Assembly (NCBI GenBank): GCA_964409505.1
Contig: CAYPDK010000007.1
Coordinates: forward strand, 1 to 61,450
Origin: JADHZC01 sp964409505
Lineage (GTDB): Bacteria; Pseudomonadota; Alphaproteobacteria; Rickettsiales; Rickettsiaceae
Direction of reading: 5' to 3'
Length of the DNA: 61,450 nucleotides
The notes beneath the pieces were generated by a model, which was not told where the DNA came from, searched no databases, and saw nothing but the letters and a program-made list of their open reading frames with translations. Of this stretch, positions 43,426 to 51,727 are shown piece after piece (positions within the stretch are counted from its first letter, which is position 1; each line of letters begins with the position of its first letter). A program made the translations under genes and the position numbers.

Positions 43426-43521
43426 ATTTTTCTAGAAATATCTAATATATTATGCTAAATTCTTGTTAGTTTTTATTCTAACATCCGAGACTGATTAATA
43501 ATTAATCCATTTTAGATTTGT

Positions 43522-43698
43522 ATGTTTCAAGTTTTTCTCAATAATTATATCAAAAGCTTCCTTTCAGGTTTTTTTTATGTGTTTTTAAAACAAATCCCTT
43601 CAAAAGAACATAAACTTGTATTCATACATGTGAGAAAAAATTTGTATAAAGTCTATAATACTATAAAAACTGTGAGGATAGATAATATTCAAAATTAA
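43522..43698 (+). CDS. Candidate 58-residue ORF between GTA block and DUF2335 gene
   Basis: I do not recognise this product. ATG at 43522 opens 58 codons ending in TAA at 43696-43698, eight bases before the DUF2335 start and in the same direction. The N-terminal half is hydrophobic and aromatic (VFLNNYIKSFLSGFFYVFL), then a basic part (KEHKLVFIHVRKNLYKVYN). A holin-like or membrane peptide is imaginable, but chance is not excluded in such AT-rich DNA, and no ribosome binding site is evident. Confidence 0.3.
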   Translation: MFQVFLNNYIKSFLSGFFYVFLKQIPSKEHKLVFIHVRKNLYKVYNTIKTVRIDNIQN

Positions 43699-43705
43699 AT
43701 TATAT

Positions 43706-44143
43706 ATGAAAGAAGTTAAAAAATTTTTTTATAAAGATAGCTTAAATAAGGGCTATGCTCATGTAAATACTCCAAGAAAAAATAGTCAATTTATTAAAAA
43801 TAAATATAAATATACGCTCCCTCCTGCGGATATAATAAGTCAATATGAGGATATGTTCCCAGGGTTTACCCAAAAATTTGTCTCTATTATAGAAAAAGAA
43901 CAAGAACACAGACAAAAAATGGAGCTTATTCATTCTAAAAAACTTTCCTTTGTTTTTAATATTGGTAGAATCACTTCCTTTCTATTCTTTATTATCTTAA
44001 CAAATTCATGCTTATTTCTATGTTTTAAAAATATGTTTAGTACTGCATTAACTGTTTTTGGTACCGCTATATTTATATACTCTGCTCTCTTATGCTTCTA
44101 CCTAGTAAAATTTGCCAGCAAATCCCAAAAATACTCAAAATAG
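43706..44143 (+). CDS. DUF2335 family membrane protein
   Basis: This 145-residue protein fits DUF2335, small membrane proteins common in Rickettsiales and near phage-derived genes. LPPADIISQYEDMFPGFTQKFVSIIEKEQEHRQKME (38-73) carries the family pattern LPP-x-x-x-x-x-Y-x-x-x-x-PG and EKEQEHR. Two hydrophobic helices follow at about 88-106 and 112-134. The function of the family is unknown; the cytoplasmic helical part followed by a hairpin membrane anchor is what can be seen. It is 13 bases before ubiD. Confidence 0.82.
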   Translation: MKEVKKFFYKDSLNKGYAHVNTPRKNSQFIKNKYKYTLPPADIISQYEDMFPGFTQKFVSIIEKEQEHRQKMELIHSKKLSFVFNIGRITSFLFFIILTNSCLFLCFKNMFSTALTVFGTAIFIYSALLCFYLVKFASKSQKYSK

Positions 44144-44156
44144 AGGTCTAGTCTAG

Positions 44157-45656
44157 ATGTACCACAGATGTCTACAAGACTTTATAGATTTTTTAGATAG
44201 TAGACAACATATAAAGAGAATTAATCTTGAAGTCTCTGCAAATCTGGAAATAACTGAAATTAGTAAAAGATTCTTAGCAAAAAATGGACCTGCACTTATT
44301 TTTGAAAATGTCTTAACTGTACAAGGTACTAAAAGTGAATATACTCTTTTGAGTAATCTTTTTGCAAATAAAGATAGAGTAGCTTGGGGATTAGGTCTTG
44401 AAAAATTTTCAGATCTAAAGGACTTAGGTAAGTTACTAGCGTTCTTTCAAAGTCCTTCACCCCCTAAATCATTTAAAGAGATCATTTCCTTATTTCCTCT
44501 TGCAAAAAGAGTACTTTCTATGTCTAATAAAATTGTAAAATATGCCCCTTCTCAAGAGGTAGTGGTTAACACTAACTTAGATATTAATGCTTTTCCTATA
44601 CAAAAATGTTGGCCAAAAGATGTCTCTTCTCTTATTACATGGCCATTAGTTATTACTAAAAATCCAAAAACAGAAAATACTTCAAAAGAAGATGAAAATT
44701 TTAATGTAGGAATTTATAGATTACAAGTTGTAGATAGAAAAACATTAATAGTAAGATGGCTTAAGTTAAGGGGTGGAGCAGGGCATTACCAAATTTGGAA
44801 AAATAAGAATATCTCCAAAATGCCCGTAGCAGTTGTTATAGGAGGACCTCCAGCATTGATTTTAAGTGCTACTATGCCTTTACCCCAAAATATGTCTGAA
44901 TATAGTTTTGCCTCTCTCATTCAAAATAAGGCAATAGAACTTGTACAGTGTAGAACCATAGATTTAAAAGTTCCTGCTAATGCAGAGATAATTATTGAAG
45001 GAGAAATTGATTTGGATAAAAATTCTTACCTAGAAGAAGGTCCCTTTGGAGATCATACAGGCTATTATAACGATAAAGACCTCTTTCCTATCTTAAATAT
45101 TAAAGCCATTACGATGAAAAAAAAACCTATTTATCTGAGTACCTACACAGGTAGGCCTCTAGATGAGCCCTCAATTCTAGCTCAAGCCCTAAATGAAATA
45201 TTTATTCCTATAGTTCAAAAACAGTTTCCAGAAATTACAGATTTATTTTTGCCTCCTGAAGGTTGTTCCTATAGGGTAGTTATTGTTTCAATCAATAAAA
45301 CTTTCCAGGGACAGGGGGTAAAAATTATGATGGGTATCATGTCTTTCTTAAATCAATTTTTGTATTCGAAAATTTTGATAGTAGTAGATTCAGATATAAA
45401 TATCAGAGATTGGAAAGATGTTATATGGGCTATATCAACAAGAGCAGATCCTGTAAGGGATACTAAATTAATAGATAACTCTCCTATAGATTATCTAGAT
45501 TTTGCTTCTCCTGTGGAAGGGCTCGGAGGAAAAATGTTTATTGATGCAACAAATAAAATAGGAAATGAAACCTCTAGAAAATGGGGAAAGAAAATACACA
45601 TGTCTAAAGAGGTTATATCAAAAATTGATAAAATTTGGAATATCATTGGGATTTAG
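44157..45656 (+). CDS. ubiD: UbiD-family prenyl-4-hydroxybenzoate decarboxylase
   Basis: UbiD removes the carboxyl group from prenylated 4-hydroxybenzoate in ubiquinone synthesis, using prenylated FMN made by UbiX. The 499-residue protein has the metal and cofactor segment NVGIYRLQVVD (183-193), WLKLRGGAGHYQIW (201-214) and the catalytic-region motif EGPFGDHTGYYN (294-305). Length and motifs match the E. coli type. Ubiquinone is the electron acceptor of the Sdh complex encoded at 1217-4606. No ubiX is in the window. Confidence 0.94.
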   Translation: MYHRCLQDFIDFLDSRQHIKRINLEVSANLEITEISKRFLAKNGPALIFENVLTVQGTKSEYTLLSNLFANKDRVAWGLGLEKFSDLKDLGKLLAFFQSPSPPKSFKEIISLFPLAKRVLSMSNKIVKYAPSQEVVVNTNLDINAFPIQKCWPKDVSSLITWPLVITKNPKTENTSKEDENFNVGIYRLQVVDRKTLIVRWLKLRGGAGHYQIWKNKNISKMPVAVVIGGPPALILSATMPLPQNMSEYSFASLIQNKAIELVQCRTIDLKVPANAEIIIEGEIDLDKNSYLEEGPFGDHTGYYNDKDLFPILNIKAITMKKKPIYLSTYTGRPLDEPSILAQALNEIFIPIVQKQFPEITDLFLPPEGCSYRVVIVSINKTFQGQGVKIMMGIMSFLNQFLYSKILIVVDSDINIRDWKDVIWAISTRADPVRDTKLIDNSPIDYLDFASPVEGLGGKMFIDATNKIGNETSRKWGKKIHMSKEVISKIDKIWNIIGI

Positions 45657-46030
45657 AAACAACATCATATTTTTTAATGTTTATTCTTTATCTAGTTAGT
45701 TTTTTAGAGCATTGATTTTATTCCTATCTCTGTACCTACTACTAAAATTTCCTGTGTTTCCTATAGCTAATACTTATGGCTACGGGCTAAACTTTAGAAG
45801 GCATATTATCAGAAGACATATTATTTTTTATTATAAATTTCTCTCTAATGCTGTATGAGGATAAATAGTCATATTCTAAGAAATCCTTTAGATGATGCTA
45901 TGTTCATAGATTTAATGATTTTGGTCTAAAGGAAAATATAACTTATTCCATCCAGTCAAAAAACAAGATACGAGAAACCTAGTTTTTTTTCAGCTTGAGA
46001 GGAGTAACCTGAACAGCAGTAATATACAGA

Positions 46031-46074
46031 ATAATTGTATTCCTAAAGGAATAATTATTTAACAATTATTTTTT
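46031..46074 (+). terminator. Possible intrinsic terminator
   Basis: AATAATT (46050-46056) pairs with AATTATT (46064-46070) and is followed by Ts to 46074. An alternative larger fold pairs ATAATTGT (46031-46038) with ACAATTAT (46062-46069), around an inner TATTCCT-AA-AGGAATA hairpin (46038-46053). The stems are AT-rich and therefore weak. It lies about 400 bases past ubiD, so it would end either a long ubiD 3' leader or an unknown RNA. Confidence 0.3.
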
Positions 46075-46099
46075 GAAAACAAACAAAAAGTAAAAATAT

Positions 46100-46140
46100 G
46101 ATTGGCATTTTTTAAATATAGATTGGCATTGATTGGCCTT
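46100..46140. repeat. Three GATTGGCATT-like direct repeats
   Basis: GATTGGCATT occurs at 46100-46109 and 46121-46130, and GATTGGCCTT follows immediately at 46131-46140. Spacings are 21 and 10 bases, about two turns and one turn of the helix. It lies in the large noncoding region; function unknown. Confidence 0.7.
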
Positions 46141-46604
46141 CCTTCTAAAATTTTATTTCCATAATATACATTATGTATCTAATTTGATTTGCTGTAAAAC
46201 TTATCCTTATTAGTCTGCTAATGTTTAAATTTGAAATTTGATTTAATATGGTTTTCAATATAGGAAATTTTTACTCCTCTACCTATCATTACTCTTTATA
46301 CAATTTTTATGATAAGTTTGAGTATTGGTTCTAAATTTGAACAAGCTTGTATTTAAATAGCCAATTTCATAGTTCTTAATTTTTATCCTACTCCTCTACT
46401 AGACAACTCAACTATGTACTCAATTGCAAACTCTACAAAAAAAAATAATATAAATATATACAAGTAAATCTGAGACTTAAGAAAAAATTATGAATATTAG
46501 ATTTAGAATTTTTCCATTAATTTTAAAGATATTTTTTTGTTGATTCATAACAAAAAAAAGGAAATTTCTGTGGTAAGGTTTTGGTACTAAAATATGGAGT
46601 GAAT

Positions 46605-46648
46605 GTCGTTATATATTTTTATATAGCGACAAAATTAGCGACAAAATT
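46605..46648. repeat. Hairpin fused to a 12-bp tandem repeat
   Basis: GTCGTTATAT (46605-46614) pairs with ATATAGCGAC (46621-46630), ten pairs including one G-T, around a six-base loop. Overlapping its right arm is a perfect tandem repeat AGCGACAAAATT (46625-46636 and 46637-46648), so the GCGAC end of the hairpin is repeated once more. Confidence 0.7.
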
Positions 46649-46754
46649 CTGATTTTTATGAAATATTTACAAAAAATAATTTTGATAGTCATCCAACAAA
46701 ACAAAAAACAATTTTCTGCTTAAAACAATGATTCACTGTCTAACAAATGAATCC

Positions 46755-47114
46755 CTATTTTTGTTTATTATGAGATATATTTTCAATAAGCTGCTGAAAA
46801 TGCTCAGGGTTATTTATAGCCATCTCAGAACAAGACTTTCTATTAATTGTAACACTTGATTTTTTCAATAAATCAATAAATTTAGAATAAGTAAGTCCAT
46901 TTTCTCTAACGGAAGCGTTTATTCTCTGTATCCATAGACTTCTAAAAGAGGATTTTTTTTTTCTTCTGTCTCGATAAGCATATTGAAGAGCTTTCTCTAC
47001 TTTCTGAATAGCAATTCTGAAGCAATTTTTAGATCTCCCCCTATAGCCCTTAGCTAATTTTAAAATTTTGCTATGTCTTTTTTTAGAAACAATTCCAGAT
47101 TTTGCCCTTGTCAT
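46755..47114 (-). CDS. rplT: 50S ribosomal protein L20
   Basis: L20 (119 residues) is needed for early 50S assembly and often represses the rpmI-rplT operon. MTRAKSGIVSKKRHSKILKLAKGYRGRSKNCFRIAIQKVEKALQYAYRDRR is diagnostic, and WIQRINASVRENGLTYSKFI lies in the C-terminal domain. It follows rpmI by 37 bases. infC, which heads this operon in many bacteria, is not adjacent. Confidence 0.98.
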   Translation of the reverse strand: MTRAKSGIVSKKRHSKILKLAKGYRGRSKNCFRIAIQKVEKALQYAYRDRRKKKSSFRSLWIQRINASVRENGLTYSKFIDLLKKSSVTINRKSCSEMAINNPEHFQQLIENISHNKQK

Positions 47115-47151
47115 GTATTTACAACTATTAATTAAATATATTTTACCATAA

Positions 47152-47352
47152 TTAAAACGTAGGTATATACCATCTTATTACCCTCTTAGAATCAGCAGAG
47201 CACAAAACACCAAGTCTTCTCTTTTCTCTTATTTGATCTTTACTTCTTCTTCTTAAGAAATGATTTTTTCCCGAATGAAAAAAGCGTACTTTTCCTTTTG
47301 CTGAGAGCTTAAATCTTTTTTTTGCTCCAGAGTGATTTTTAATTTTATACAT
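47152..47352 (-). CDS. rpmI: 50S ribosomal protein L35
   Basis: L35 (66 residues) begins with MYKIKNHSGAKKRFKLSAKGKVRF and contains HFLRRRSKDQIREKRRLG, both diagnostic. The ATG at 47352 is chosen; an upstream in-frame ATG at 47397 would add 15 residues not found in the family. Confidence 0.96.
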   Translation of the reverse strand: MYKIKNHSGAKKRFKLSAKGKVRFFHSGKNHFLRRRSKDQIREKRRLGVLCSADSKRVIRWYIPTF

Positions 47353-47749
47353 TCTATCAACAAACTCTTTTAAGAGATAATCAAATTTTATAACCAAACT
47401 CTACCAATCTAAATGCATTTAATCTCATATGTGCATTTAGATAATGATAAAAAACCGAATATAATTCGCATTAATTGAATGAGTGAATTAGAACCCTTGA
47501 ACCCGAATGAACTAAATTCATCTTATTCAAAATAAATATACACAAGCAGATGCTACATATATTTTTGCTCTGTGTCAACCAAAGAATTATGTTTATTAAA
47601 AAAAAGCCCCCTACCCTAGCTTTTTACTCCAGTATGGTATATGCTCACAATGTGAGCGATATTTTTCATATTGATTTGTTAAATTTGACTTTATTTCTTA
47701 ATTTTTATCCTATTTTAGCCTTACTCAGAAATGTTTTGTTGAGAACTTC
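47353..47749. other. Divergent intergenic region between rpmI and tlc
   Basis: About 400 bases separate the two start codons. The region holds the perfect inverted repeat at 47643-47657 and AAAAAGC/GCTTTTT arms (47601-47607 and 47619-47625) around a C-rich loop, which could form a weak terminator. A 68-codon plus-strand frame (47550-47756) overlaps the tlc start and resembles nothing I know; I treat it as noncoding. Confidence 0.55.
47643..47657. promoter_or_regulatory. Perfect inverted repeat upstream of tlc
   Basis: GCTCAC-AAT-GTGAGC is a perfect 6+3+6 inverted repeat 93 bases before the tlc start. Its half-sites look like classic dimeric operator halves (the lac operator also uses TGTGAGC). 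TTGACT at 47687-47692 may be part of a promoter just downstream. A regulator is inferred, not shown. Confidence 0.4.
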
Positions 47750-49192
47750 ATGTTAAATAGCAAAAATTTTTGGAAAAAAAAGAAGTTTTTTTTTTTATCT
47801 GAGGATATAAAAAAGGCTATTTTAATATCTAGTGTAGGATTTACGATATTAATAAATTACTCTATACTGAGATCTGTTAAGGATGGGTTCATAGTCAAAG
47901 CTATAGGAGCAGAGGCTTTAGGATTTCTCAAGCTATATTTTGTACTTCCAATAACATTTTGCGTGATACTACTCTACACAAAATTATCCAATCATCTAAT
48001 ACAAAAATATGTTTTTTATATTTTTTGTCTAATATTTGTAACCATCTTTATAATCACATTTTTTGTAATTTTCCCAAATATCAATTGTGTTATACCATCC
48101 AGGGAATTAATAGAAGATTTAATACTATCTTTTCCACGCCTGAAATGGTTTATAAAAATATTCTCCCATTGGCATTATGCAATAGTATATATTCTCGCCG
48201 AATTGTGGGGAAGCGTTATGTATTCCTTATTTTTTTGGCAATTAGTTAACAGTATATATTCCACAGAAGCCGCCAAATCTTCCTACTCTATTATAGCAGC
48301 ATTATGTAACCTTGCTCTTCCGTTTGCAGGATTTTTAATAAATTTATTCCACGCAAGCAAAGAAGCTATCTTCACTATAATTATAATTGTAAACATACTC
48401 TCCTTTGTATTATATAGTAGGATAAGCAATAAGTTACTCTCTAACAAAAATGAAGACATAAAAAAACCTTTTCTTAAAAAAAGATCTTTGAAAGAAAGTT
48501 TAAAAATCGTAATTTCTTCGAAATATTTGTGGTTAATGGTTATTTTGATAACTGCTATGGGCACATCTATAAATTTAGTAGAAGTATTTTGGAAATCTAA
48601 TCTTAATAAGTTAGTTTTATCTGAAAAAGAATATATTTTAAAAATGAGTAATATACAGTCCTACCAGGGAGTTCTAGCTTGTATTTTGGCGTTAATTAGT
48701 AGAAGATTTTTTATGAAGCACTCCTGGAAGACGATATCGTTGTTTACTCCAATATTTATACTAATTACTGGGGGATTGTTTTTTTTCATTTTGACCTTTG
48801 GGATAAAATTAGAAACATTACTCGCTAAATATTTTGTATTCTCTACACTCGCACTATCCTTATTTTTAGGAATCGTACAAACTATTTTGAGTAAATCAAT
48901 AAAATATACATTATTTGACCCTGCAAAAGAAATGGCTTATATAGTCCTCCCAGAAGAGCTAAAAACTAAAGGGAAAGCTGCTGTAGACCTCATAGGAGGA
49001 AGATTCGCTAAATCCGGAGCTGGTGTAATAGAGAGTTTTATTTTTATCTCGATTCCAAGTGCTAATTTTGGTAATACTCAACCACTGTTTTTTGCTATAT
49101 TTATGGTAATAATTTTCTTATGGACCAAATCTATAAATAAACTAAATATAGAATATGAAAGTTTAAAACAAAAAATAGAAGAGAAATCTTAA
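47750..49192 (+). CDS. tlc: ATP/ADP translocase (Tlc family)
   Basis: Tlc carriers exchange host ATP for bacterial ADP (or import other nucleotides or NAD) across the inner membrane of obligate intracellular bacteria. The 480-residue protein has about twelve hydrophobic helices. The family opening is ILINYSILRSVKDGFIVKAIGAEALGFLKLYFVLP (33-67), with K44-D45 of the conserved RSxKD motif. Later KGKAAVDLIGGRFAKSGAGVIESFIF is present near 404-429. The protein marks the organism as an energy parasite. Which of the several Tlc paralogue types it is cannot be told here. Confidence 0.95.
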   Translation: MLNSKNFWKKKKFFFLSEDIKKAILISSVGFTILINYSILRSVKDGFIVKAIGAEALGFLKLYFVLPITFCVILLYTKLSNHLIQKYVFYIFCLIFVTIFIITFFVIFPNINCVIPSRELIEDLILSFPRLKWFIKIFSHWHYAIVYILAELWGSVMYSLFFWQLVNSIYSTEAAKSSYSIIAALCNLALPFAGFLINLFHASKEAIFTIIIIVNILSFVLYSRISNKLLSNKNEDIKKPFLKKRSLKESLKIVISSKYLWLMVILITAMGTSINLVEVFWKSNLNKLVLSEKEYILKMSNIQSYQGVLACILALISRRFFMKHSWKTISLFTPIFILITGGLFFFILTFGIKLETLLAKYFVFSTLALSLFLGIVQTILSKSIKYTLFDPAKEMAYIVLPEELKTKGKAAVDLIGGRFAKSGAGVIESFIFISIPSANFGNTQPLFFAIFMVIIFLWTKSINKLNIEYESLKQKIEEKS

Positions 49193-49217
49193 ATAACACT
49201 ATGTTTCCTGAAATATT

Positions 49218-50705
49218 CTATGTGTCAGAAAATTTAGAATATTCGGGATTGTAATTTAAATCAACTCTTCCTATAGATCCGTTTCTATGCTTTGCTACAA
49301 TAATTTCTGCTGTATCGTACTTTTGTTCTATCGTATTTTGCCATTCTTGTACCTCTACACCTTCTTTAGGTTCCAAATTATTCATATAATACCTTTCTCT
49401 ATAAATAAATATTACAATATCTGCGTCTTGTTCTATGGCTCCAGAATCCCTTAAATCGTATAACATAGGTCTTTTATCTTGTCTTTGTTCTACAGACCTT
49501 GATAATTGAGAAAGCACAATAACAGGAATATCTAATTCCTTGGCAATTCCTTTTAATCCTTGAGTAATTTCAGAAATCTCTAGTACCCTATTTTGATAAG
49601 TACTAGAACTTTGCATTAATTGTAAGTAATCTACCACCAACACTTTAAGATTATTTTGACGCTTTAATTTTCGAGCCTTTAATCTAAGAGTACTAATTGA
49701 CAAAGTAGCATTGTCATCTATAAAAAGTGGTATATCTTTAATCTTGATTGAATGTTTCAGTAGATCATTATAACTGCTCTCGTTAATATTACCATTACGT
49801 AGATTATCTGAGTTAATACTCGTACACATAGACAATATTTTCATAGAGATCTGCTCAGAGGACATTTCAAGAGAAAAAAAAGCAACCATTATATTTTGAT
49901 TAACATTTGCGTCATTAATCTCTGCCTCTGCTTGCTCCTTAAGAAGAGAATTACATAAGTTATACGCTAAATTAATAGCAAAAGAGGTTTTTCCCATACC
50001 AGGTCTTCCTGCAATTACTATAAGATCTGATTTATGTATGCCAAATAAAATCCTATCAAGTGACATATATCCCGTAGATATACCGGATATGTGTTTGGCA
50101 TTAGATCGAGCCTTATTGATAGTTTTAAGTGCCTGGTCAACTGAGAGTCCAATATGCTTTGTAGCTCTTACGTTAGTACCTAAAGTAGACAAATTATAGA
50201 GTTTTTTTTCTGCAGATTCTAATTGTTCCATGGGAGATGAGGCGACTGAATTATCATATGCTTGATTTACTATTTCCTCTCCTATATCAATCAAATTTCT
50301 TTTAATAGCTAGGTGATATATGATTTTGCCGTAGTGATTAGGATTAATAACTAGCATAGCAAGAGTTGTTAACTTTAACAAATATTCTTGAATATTAATT
50401 TTTTGAAAAATTTCCTCCTTATTTAAGACAGAGCTGATAGTAATATCGTTTACCATCATATCGCTATTTACAAAGCTTTCTATGACTCTATATATATTTT
50501 GGTGTATTTTTTCATAAAAATGTTCTGCCAACAAAAAATCATTTACTTTATAGATTTGTTCAGATCTTATAATAAGAGCTCCAAGTAAAATACGTTCAGC
50601 CTCAATATTTGAGGGTAGGATACGTCTTAATTCTTTTACATTATCTTCTTTACTCAAAGTTTCGTTTGTATTTTGTTTTTGTAGTGATATATTTTCTTTA
50701 TTCAT
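49218..50705 (-). CDS. dnaB: Replicative DNA helicase
   Basis: DnaB is the hexameric 5'-3' helicase at the replication fork. The 495-residue protein has the N-terminal domain (about 28-150, PSNIEAERILLGALI). The RecA-like domain has Walker A GRPGMGKTS (233-241), Walker B LVVDYLQLM (356-364) and the arginine-finger region RDSGAIEQDADIVIFIYR (419-436). No intein is present. An extra polar stretch at about 256-270 follows the P-loop helix. It is convergent with tlc. Confidence 0.97.
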   Translation of the reverse strand: MNKENISLQKQNTNETLSKEDNVKELRRILPSNIEAERILLGALIIRSEQIYKVNDFLLAEHFYEKIHQNIYRVIESFVNSDMMVNDITISSVLNKEEIFQKINIQEYLLKLTTLAMLVINPNHYGKIIYHLAIKRNLIDIGEEIVNQAYDNSVASSPMEQLESAEKKLYNLSTLGTNVRATKHIGLSVDQALKTINKARSNAKHISGISTGYMSLDRILFGIHKSDLIVIAGRPGMGKTSFAINLAYNLCNSLLKEQAEAEINDANVNQNIMVAFFSLEMSSEQISMKILSMCTSINSDNLRNGNINESSYNDLLKHSIKIKDIPLFIDDNATLSISTLRLKARKLKRQNNLKVLVVDYLQLMQSSSTYQNRVLEISEITQGLKGIAKELDIPVIVLSQLSRSVEQRQDKRPMLYDLRDSGAIEQDADIVIFIYRERYYMNNLEPKEGVEVQEWQNTIEQKYDTAEIIVAKHRNGSIGRVDLNYNPEYSKFSDT

Positions 50706-50745
50706 ATCATAACCTATTTTAGAAACTTTAGAATAAATATGTCAT

Positions 50746-51687
50746 TTAGTGGCGCAAAAATTTTTCAGCATCTAATGCAGCCATACATCCAGAACCTGCT
50801 GCTGTAACGGCTTGTCTATATATTTTATCTTGAACATCTCCTGCTGCAAATACTCCCTCTACGCTAGTTTTAGTTGAGGAATTTTTAGTAATTATATACC
50901 CTTCTGTATCTAATTCAATTTTATCTTTAAAAATTTTAGTACTAGGGCTATGTCCAATAGCGATAAACACTCCCTGACATTGAAGTATTTGCTCCTCATT
51001 AGTTATGATATTTGCTATTCGTATTTTTTCTACAGACTTAGGAGAAGACGTACCTAAAATTTCCTTTAAAACCGAGTTCCATATAACGAAGATTTTAGGA
51101 TTAGAAAATAATCTATCTTGTAAAATTTTCTCAGCTCGCAATGAGTCTCTTCTGTGCAGGAGATATACTTTTTTAGCATGATTAGTTAAAAATAATGCTT
51201 CTTCCACGGCCGAATTTCCACCTCCAATAACTACAACATCCTGATCTTTGAAAAAAGGTGCATCACAGGTAGCACAACTAGAAACTCCAAAACCTTGAAA
51301 ATAGGATTCAGATTCTAGTCCAAGCCATTTAGCCTGAGCTCCTGTTGCAATAATTAGGCTATCACAAGTAATTTCTGTTCCGTAGGCACTAATGCATTTA
51401 AAAGGCTTTGTACTAAAATCAACAGAAGTAATTTCATCTTCAATAATTTTTGTGCCAACATTTTGTGATTGCTTTATCATCTGTTCCATCAACCATGGAC
51501 CATTTATCGGTTTTTCAAATCCCGGATAATTTTCTACTTCAGTTGTTGTAGTTAATTGTCCTCCAGATTGAAATCCCGCTACTAGAATAGGATTCAGCGC
51601 GGCTCTTGCCGTGTATATTGCAGCGCTCAACCCAGCAGCTCCAGATCCTAGAATCAAAACCTTAGTATTATATTTTTTTTCAATCAT
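50746..51687 (-). CDS. trxB: Thioredoxin reductase
   Basis: TrxB uses NADPH and FAD to reduce thioredoxin. The 313-residue protein has LGSGAAGLSAAIYTARA (13-29), the redox pair C138-A-T-C141, the NADPH motif GGGNSAVEEALFL (155-167) and AAGDVQDKIYRQAVTAAGSGCMAALDAEKFL at the end. It lies 40 bases before dnaB in the same direction and may share its transcript. Confidence 0.97.
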   Translation of the reverse strand: MIEKKYNTKVLILGSGAAGLSAAIYTARAALNPILVAGFQSGGQLTTTTEVENYPGFEKPINGPWLMEQMIKQSQNVGTKIIEDEITSVDFSTKPFKCISAYGTEITCDSLIIATGAQAKWLGLESESYFQGFGVSSCATCDAPFFKDQDVVVIGGGNSAVEEALFLTNHAKKVYLLHRRDSLRAEKILQDRLFSNPKIFVIWNSVLKEILGTSSPKSVEKIRIANIITNEEQILQCQGVFIAIGHSPSTKIFKDKIELDTEGYIITKNSSTKTSVEGVFAAGDVQDKIYRQAVTAAGSGCMAALDAEKFLRH

Positions 51688-51727
51688 AAGCTTAATTTTT
51701 AATTACTTAAAGTTTCAATAATAACTT

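Larger units (their letters stand above)
45657..46754. other. 1.1-kb noncoding region
   Basis: No reading frame, tRNA or recognised structured RNA is seen on either strand between ubiD and rplT. What stands out is a hairpin with a T-run (46031-46074), three GATTGGC repeats (46100-46140), the small inverted repeat CATAAT-ATAC-ATTATG (46160-46175), and a hairpin followed by a perfect tandem repeat (46605-46648). I found no tmRNA, RNase P RNA or SRP RNA core motifs. It may be a decayed gene or carry an unrecognised small RNA. Confidence 0.6.

Noticed and set aside
45657..46754. tmRNA, RNase P RNA or SRP RNA in the large gap
   Set aside because: None of the conserved core sequences of these RNAs was seen on either strand.
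47550..47756. A 68-codon plus-strand ORF upstream of tlc
   Set aside because: It overlaps the tlc start, has no ribosome binding site, has unlikely composition and covers the operator-like repeat. Noncoding is more likely.
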